Part shown: positions 13,769-17,262 of the stretch, piece by piece
Position numbering within the stretch: the stretch's first letter is position 1
How the letters are laid out: every line of letters begins with the position of its first letter
Assembly (NCBI GenBank): GCA_016841005.1
Contig: JAEORG010000180.1
Coordinates: 1-17,262 of the forward strand
Reading direction: 5' to 3'
Length of the DNA stretch: 17,262 bases
Source of the DNA: Candidatus Thorarchaeota archaeon
GTDB lineage: Archaea > Asgardarchaeota > Thorarchaeia > Thorarchaeales > Thorarchaeaceae
Translations under genes and position numbers: made by a program
The notes under the pieces: model-generated
Seen by the model: the letters and a program-made list of their open reading frames with translations, nothing else
The model's database searches: none
Told to the model about the DNA's origin: nothing

Positions 13769-14760
13769 ACAATGCATTCCTCCTCAGTATCATCTAAGAA
13801 TCCATGCTCCTTCATCCATTCGTTGGAGAAAATCTTGCTAATGTAATTTCTACTGGTATCTGGTAGCAATACAACTAACATCTCGTCTTGCTTCATTTTC
13901 TCTGCAACTTTAAGGGCACCATAGATAGCGGCACCTGAGGATCCTCCTGCCATCATTCCCTCCTCTCTCACAAGTCTTCTTGCTGTTAGTAATGCATCCC
14001 TATCGCTGACTGTTACAATCTCATCTATGACTTTCATATCCAAGCTATCTGGCATAAAATCCTCGCCGATTCCTTCAGTCAAATATGAATGAATACTACC
14101 AGATGTACCATAGAATTCGTGATGATACATTGATCCTTCTGGGTCAATTCCAACCACTTTTATTTCTGGATTCATCTCCTTCAGAAATCTGCCTGTCCCA
14201 GTGATGGTTCCACCAGTACCTACTCCTGCTACAAAAACGTCAACTTTACCCTCAGTCTGTTCCCAGATTTCTGGTCCTGTTGTTTTGTAGTGCACCATTG
14301 GATTTGCCATGTTATAGTATTGATTTGGCATAAATGTCCGGTCGTTTTCTTCTGCGATTCTCTCGGCAACTTTTACATAACTCTCAGGATCATCAGGTTC
14401 GACATCAGTTGGGGTAATGATTACTTGTGCACAGAGTGACCTGAGTAATGCAATCTTTTCTTGGCTCATCTTATCCGGAATAGTCACTATCATCTTGTAA
14501 CCCTTCACAATTGCGGCTAATGCAAGACCTATTCCTGTGTTACCCGAAGTGGGCTCTACTATTGTATCTCCCGGATTTAGCAGGCCTCGTTTCTCTGCAT
14601 CTTCAATCATTGCAATACCAATTCGGTCCTTCACACTTCCACCTGGATTGAAGTATTCTACTTTCGCAAGAATTGTAGGACGTAATCCTTCATTCATCCT
14701 TCTTAGCTTGACAAGAGGAGTATTACCAATTGTACCCAAAATACTATCATACACCTTCAA
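13765..14760 (-). CDS. Cystathionine beta-synthase (core enzyme without regulatory domains)
   Basis: This ~331-aa fold-type II PLP enzyme joins homocysteine and serine to cystathionine, the first step of reverse transsulfuration. Numbered from the TTG start, the PLP lysine is Lys44 in NPGGSVKDRIG. The substrate loop is PTSGNTGIG (71-79), the phosphate loop is GTGGT (181-185), and GGSSG lies at 272-276. Segments such as MIEDAEKRG, PGDTIVEPTSG, VGIDPEGS and LPDTSRNYISKIFSNEWM resemble cystathionine beta-synthases more than O-acetylserine sulfhydrylases, though the latter activity remains possible. There is no heme-binding N-terminal extension and no C-terminal CBS-domain pair. The TTG at 14760 has AGGTGG (14769-14774) 8 nt upstream, and the longer frame's GTG at 14772 lies inside it. 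The stop overlaps the lyase gene by 4 nt. Confidence 0.88.
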   Translation of the reverse strand: MKVYDSILGTIGNTPLVKLRRMNEGLRPTILAKVEYFNPGGSVKDRIGIAMIEDAEKRGLLNPGDTIVEPTSGNTGIGLALAAIVKGYKMIVTIPDKMSQEKIALLRSLCAQVIITPTDVEPDDPESYVKVAERIAEENDRTFMPNQYYNMANPMVHYKTTGPEIWEQTEGKVDVFVAGVGTGGTITGTGRFLKEMNPEIKVVGIDPEGSMYHHEFYGTSGSIHSYLTEGIGEDFMPDSLDMKVIDEIVTVSDRDALLTARRLVREEGMMAGGSSGAAIYGALKVAEKMKQDEMLVVLLPDTSRNYISKIFSNEWMKEHGFLDDTEEECIV

Positions 14761-14828
14761 TGATTTTACCACCTTAATGAAACTCGAATAGTAATCGTCT
14801 GTGAGGTCGATCCACTACTCCACAATCA

Positions 14829-14836
14829 AGTATAAA
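14829..14836 (-). promoter_or_regulatory. TATA-like element for the transsulfuration operon
   Basis: On the minus strand TTTATACT lies within GTTTATACTTG, about 70 nt before the beta-synthase start. The expected leader of about 45 nt would include the AGGTGG ribosome-binding site. The region is shared with the divergently transcribed ClbS/DfsB-like gene. Confidence 0.45.
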
Positions 14837-14971
14837 CATAACCATAGTTAAATCAATGATATGCCTTTCGATGTACGCGTTCTCTCTTACAAGAGTCTAG
14901 ACACTGAACTCGGATTATTTGAGAGATAGACCTTTCATACATATCCTATATCCAACTAAGATGTGATGATT

Positions 14972-15475
14972 ATGCCTCGTTGGACAAAAGAGAAGATTAT
15001 TGAAAGTATTCAAACAGAGAGGCGGCGTCTAGAAAAGAATCTCTCATTACTTTCAGATGAAGAAATACTAAAACCCGGTGTTATTGGTGAATGGTCTGTA
15101 AAAGATATCATGGCACATCTCTTTGATTGGGAGCAGAGATTTCTTGGATGGTATATGGCAGGACTAAGAGGTGAAATTCCGGAGACACCAGCTCCTGGTT
15201 TAAAATGGAATCAATTGCACATTCTAAATCAGCAAGTGTTTGAGAAACATCAAAATCGCGACCTTCAGGACATAAAAAATGAGTTTCAAACATCTTACGA
15301 TAAGACTCTCAAAACGGTGAGATCAATTCCTGATGAAGACATGTTCAAAGCAGATAGGTTTGAATGGACTCAACGTGACACATTAGCTGGCTTCATTCTA
15401 GCTAATACTGCTAGTCACTATCGGTGGGCAAAGACTAGAATTCGTCGTTGGATGAAAGATGTAGGAATAATATAG
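14972..15475 (+). CDS. ClbS/DfsB family four-helix bundle protein (DinB-like)
   Basis: The 167-aa protein matches the ClbS/DfsB (DUF1706) group of DinB-like four-helix bundles along its length. Hallmarks are LSLLSDEEILKPGVIGEWSV early on, the DIMAHLFDWEQRFLGWYMAGLRGE helix pair, LKWNQLHILNQQVFEKH, and the C-terminal LAGFILANTASHYRWAKTRIRRW. ClbS itself protects against colibactin by hydrolysing it, and most relatives have unknown substrates, so no specific reaction is claimed. I prefer the ATG at 14972 (MPRWTKEKI). The frame is open to a GTG at 14963 and an ATG at 14966 without a better ribosome-binding site. A GTGAT run 4 nt before 14972 could serve as a weak one. It is transcribed away from the transsulfuration operon. 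Confidence 0.82.
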   Translation: MPRWTKEKIIESIQTERRRLEKNLSLLSDEEILKPGVIGEWSVKDIMAHLFDWEQRFLGWYMAGLRGEIPETPAPGLKWNQLHILNQQVFEKHQNRDLQDIKNEFQTSYDKTLKTVRSIPDEDMFKADRFEWTQRDTLAGFILANTASHYRWAKTRIRRWMKDVGII

Positions 15476-15539
15476 CCTTACAAAAGAAGCAAAATAGCAG
15501 GACACAATTGTCAGGAAATTATTATAATAACATCTGTTA

Positions 15540-15547
15540 GTATATAA
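15540..15547 (+). promoter_or_regulatory. TATA-like element before the beta-helix protein
   Basis: GTATATAA lies within TTAGTATATAACTTAGTATA, where TTAGTATA occurs twice 12 nt apart, so two overlapping TATA positions are possible. Either would give a leader of roughly 80-95 nt before the start at 15664. The remaining intergenic sequence (15476-15663) shows no gene or repeat. Confidence 0.35.
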
Positions 15548-15663
15548 CTTAGTATATTCAAGATACCCTCAAAAGTCTTCTAACCGAGTTATCAAAATCG
15601 TGGGCATTACATTCTCCCATGAGCATTCATCAGTAATGAATTAGAAAATGATGGTGGAATCAA

Positions 15664-17058
15664 ATGAAGAAGAAGTCCGTATCAGTCTTGGTAGTAGCAG
15701 TTCTATTTTGTCTACTATTAATTCCTCATGCAATTTATGATGCAAACTTCCGGCTATCGAATTCTAGGCTGTATCGAACTTCAGATTCTACACCACATGA
15801 TGAAATCGTGATAACACACAATGATAATTTCACAACTCAAGGGTGGGAAGGAAATGGGACAGTTGATAACCCATTCATCATCTCCAATCTGGAAATAAAA
15901 AGCGACACAACATGTGTCAACATCAGTAATACAGACGTGCATTTTGTGGTAGAGAATTGTTGGATGACGAGCGATAGTGTAGCTTCGAGTGGATTTGGAA
16001 TATTTCTGGACTCAGTTCAAAATGGGGAAGTTCGAGATGTCATGATCACCAAAAAGGAAGTTGGTGTATCATCACTTGATACTACCGACACAACATTTTC
16101 AAATATCACTATCTATAGTTCTGGTCTTGGTATTCATCTCATTCAATCAACGAATTGCTATGTTGTAAATAGTACTATCATTGAGAACTCAGAAGGTTCA
16201 GCTATAACATTACAGGATAGTGACCATTGTAGTGTTATTCACAATCACCTACAAGGAAATCGAATTGGGTTCTTTTCTAATTCTTCAGAATGGATGGAGC
16301 TGACCAATAATACCATCGTTGGTAATTCTGAATATGGTATTCAGACAACAAGTGGTACCAAGAAACTCTCTGCATACTGGAATTGGATTGGATGGAATGG
16401 CCAGAATGCAATTGATAATGGGAGTACTAAATTTTGGGACAATGGTAACTACGGGAATTGGTGGAGTGATGGTGATAATGAAACCGATTACATTGTCCCA
16501 GGGTCTGCGAATGCTAAAGATCGCCATCCACAAGTTTGGAATGATACTATGGGGCCCGATATAAACACACTATTAACCCACAGCGAATCTGATAGCGAAT
16601 TTTCGGTTCATGTTTCCGCTGAAGTTGTTGACGATGTTGCAGTCAGTCAAGTAATCCTATCCACTTCATTGGATAATGGCAGTACTTGGTCAAATATCAC
16701 AATGGATTGGTCTTATGACTCATGGACAGCTAGTGTTGAAGATCTTTTTGCAGGTAGTATTATTCACTATGTTGTTTATGCCAGTGATTATGCTAGCAAT
16801 TGGGAAGTGACCTCAGATGAGGAATATACCATTCCCATGGAAACAGATTCCACCACAACATCCTCAACAACTGGTACCGATACAACCAGTACTAACCCAA
16901 CAACAGGGACAGGAACAAACACAACTACTGGACCCGGTGGAGATGTTCCTGGAATAGATCCCTTGGCTATCGCTGCAATAATTGGTGTTGCTGCTGTAAT
17001 CGGCATAGTTGCTTTTCTGATGTATCAGTACCCTTCAAAGTTTGGACGGAATAATTAG
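15664..17058 (+). CDS. Secreted right-handed beta-helix (NosD-like) surface protein with C-terminal anchor
   Basis: This 464-aa protein has a signal peptide (basic KKK, then VSVLVVAVLFCLLLIPHAIY). The NosD-like opening IVITHNDNFTTQGWEGNGTV leads into parallel beta-helix repeats rich in Asn and Ser (about 70-255), closed by FWDNGNYGNWWSDG, the typical end of such helices. A beta-sandwich-like region follows (about 295-390, SVHVSAEVVDDVAVSQVILS, then DNGSTWSNITMDWSYDSW). Next come a Thr/Ser-rich stalk (about 393-423), a membrane helix (about 433-454) and a short basic end. Many N-x-S/T sites suggest glycosylation. It is likely displayed on the cell surface, for binding or as part of the envelope. 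GGTGG 6 nt before the ATG is the ribosome-binding site. It shares the display design of the BNR protein at 7312-8769. Confidence 0.85.
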   Translation: MKKKSVSVLVVAVLFCLLLIPHAIYDANFRLSNSRLYRTSDSTPHDEIVITHNDNFTTQGWEGNGTVDNPFIISNLEIKSDTTCVNISNTDVHFVVENCWMTSDSVASSGFGIFLDSVQNGEVRDVMITKKEVGVSSLDTTDTTFSNITIYSSGLGIHLIQSTNCYVVNSTIIENSEGSAITLQDSDHCSVIHNHLQGNRIGFFSNSSEWMELTNNTIVGNSEYGIQTTSGTKKLSAYWNWIGWNGQNAIDNGSTKFWDNGNYGNWWSDGDNETDYIVPGSANAKDRHPQVWNDTMGPDINTLLTHSESDSEFSVHVSAEVVDDVAVSQVILSTSLDNGSTWSNITMDWSYDSWTASVEDLFAGSIIHYVVYASDYASNWEVTSDEEYTIPMETDSTTTSSTTGTDTTSTNPTTGTGTNTTTGPGGDVPGIDPLAIAAIIGVAAVIGIVAFLMYQYPSKFGRNN

Positions 17059-17073
17059 CATCAATAAAAATAG

Positions 17074-17104
17074 AGCCCTCAGACATCTCGAAGTCTGATG
17101 GGCT
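17074..17104 (+). terminator. Stem-loop after the beta-helix gene
   Basis: AGCCCTCAGAC (17074-17084) pairs with GTCTGA (17093-17098) and GGGCT (17100-17104), with T17099 bulged, giving an 11-bp stem and an 8-nt loop about 15 nt after the stop codon. The following tract is pyrimidine-rich (TCTCCTATCTTC) rather than pure T. A transcript-end or stabilising role is likely. Confidence 0.5.
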
Positions 17105-17179
17105 TCTCCTATCTTCTGATTAATTCAAATAGATTGAATGCTTGATTTCTATCAAAAGAAATATGCGAGAGTTATTACA

Positions 17180-17262
17180 ATGGGCTCTATCTCATTTGAT
17201 GCCAAATCTATAGGGATTATCAGAACTCCATTTAGAACAAGCGAAGAAGTTCCAATACAGTC
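17180..17262 (+). CDS. TrmO/TsaA-like tRNA methyltransferase, N-terminal fragment (cut by window end)
   Basis: Only the first 27 codons are present. The start of the product, FDAKSIGIIRTPFRTSEEVP followed by IQ, matches the N-terminal signature of the TrmO/TsaA (YaeB) family, in which IGxIRTPF is highly conserved. TrmO enzymes N6-methylate threonylcarbamoyladenosine at position 37 of tRNA using S-adenosylmethionine. The ATG has no strong Shine-Dalgarno. With so little sequence, the assignment rests on this one motif. Confidence 0.65.
   Translation, partial: MGSISFDAKSIGIIRTPFRTSEEVPIQ

Noticed and set aside
14866..14940. Possible seventh trailer repeat near GTACGCGT and ACCTTTCAT
   Set aside because: Only short scattered matches in inconsistent order and orientation; not above chance.
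16788..17006. Low-complexity Thr/Ser/Gly coding stretch as a DNA tandem repeat
   Set aside because: The repetition follows from a Thr-rich protein stalk and has no regular period at DNA level.
1..17262. CRISPR arrays, tRNA genes, transposases or integrases
   Set aside because: No regularly spaced repeats, no cloverleaf with a T-loop GTTCRA pattern, and no recognisable recombinase protein were found on either strand.

Overview
The window reads as a stretch of an archaeal chromosome, AT-rich outside the rRNA. It opens with the last ~226 nt of a 16S rRNA gene carrying an archaeal-type 3' end and the anti-Shine-Dalgarno CACCTCCT. It also encodes a TFIIB-type transcription factor, tandem Lrp-like regulation, TATA-like promoter elements and secreted proteins anchored by a Thr-rich stalk plus a C-terminal membrane helix. 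No tRNA or 23S gene follows the 16S gene, so the rRNA genes appear unlinked. That, with the style of the surface proteins, makes me lean toward an Asgard-type lineage (perhaps Thorarchaeia-like). This placement is inference, not proof.

Layout. 1-330: 16S 3' end, a perfect short hairpin, then a 72-nt structured trailer ending in T6. 458-1600: esterase with a C-terminal TPR-like region. 1611-1755: a colinear 145-bp degenerate duplicate of the 16S 3' end plus trailer. 1838-3421 (minus): tfb, an unknown protein and a tiny ORF, tightly packed. 3725-6006 (minus): a small helical/TPR-like protein and an MFS permease. 6079-9016: four further decayed relatives of the rRNA trailer, interleaved with a TIGR04076-like/zinc protein, a 97-aa single-pass membrane protein and a BNR-repeat surface protein. 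9087-12528 (plus): a tandem Lrp/AsnC-like regulator, then a TATA element and perfect 16-bp palindrome, then an ABC-2 exporter operon (ATPase, permease, unknown protein). 12620-14760 (minus): a two-gene reverse transsulfuration operon, cystathionine beta-synthase then cystathionine gamma-lyase. 14972-15475: ClbS/DfsB-family protein. 15664-17058: secreted beta-helix surface protein. 17180-end: truncated TrmO-like gene.

The most unusual feature is the trailer repeat family. All six copies lie within 9 kb of the 16S end, all in rRNA orientation and all between genes. The nearest copy is almost identical in its trailer (70/72) while its attached 16S piece has decayed (35/42) and the hairpin between them more so (15/31). 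Copies farther away are more diverged or partial. This fits repeated insertion or duplication next to the 16S gene, with the trailer itself either selected, recently copied, or homogenised.

Functionally the window mixes sulfur amino-acid metabolism, membrane export under a local regulator, basal transcription and cell-surface proteins. Several likely starts were reassigned because the upstream GTG of the longest frame lies inside the ribosome-binding site (GGTG) of a start 9-12 nt further on.
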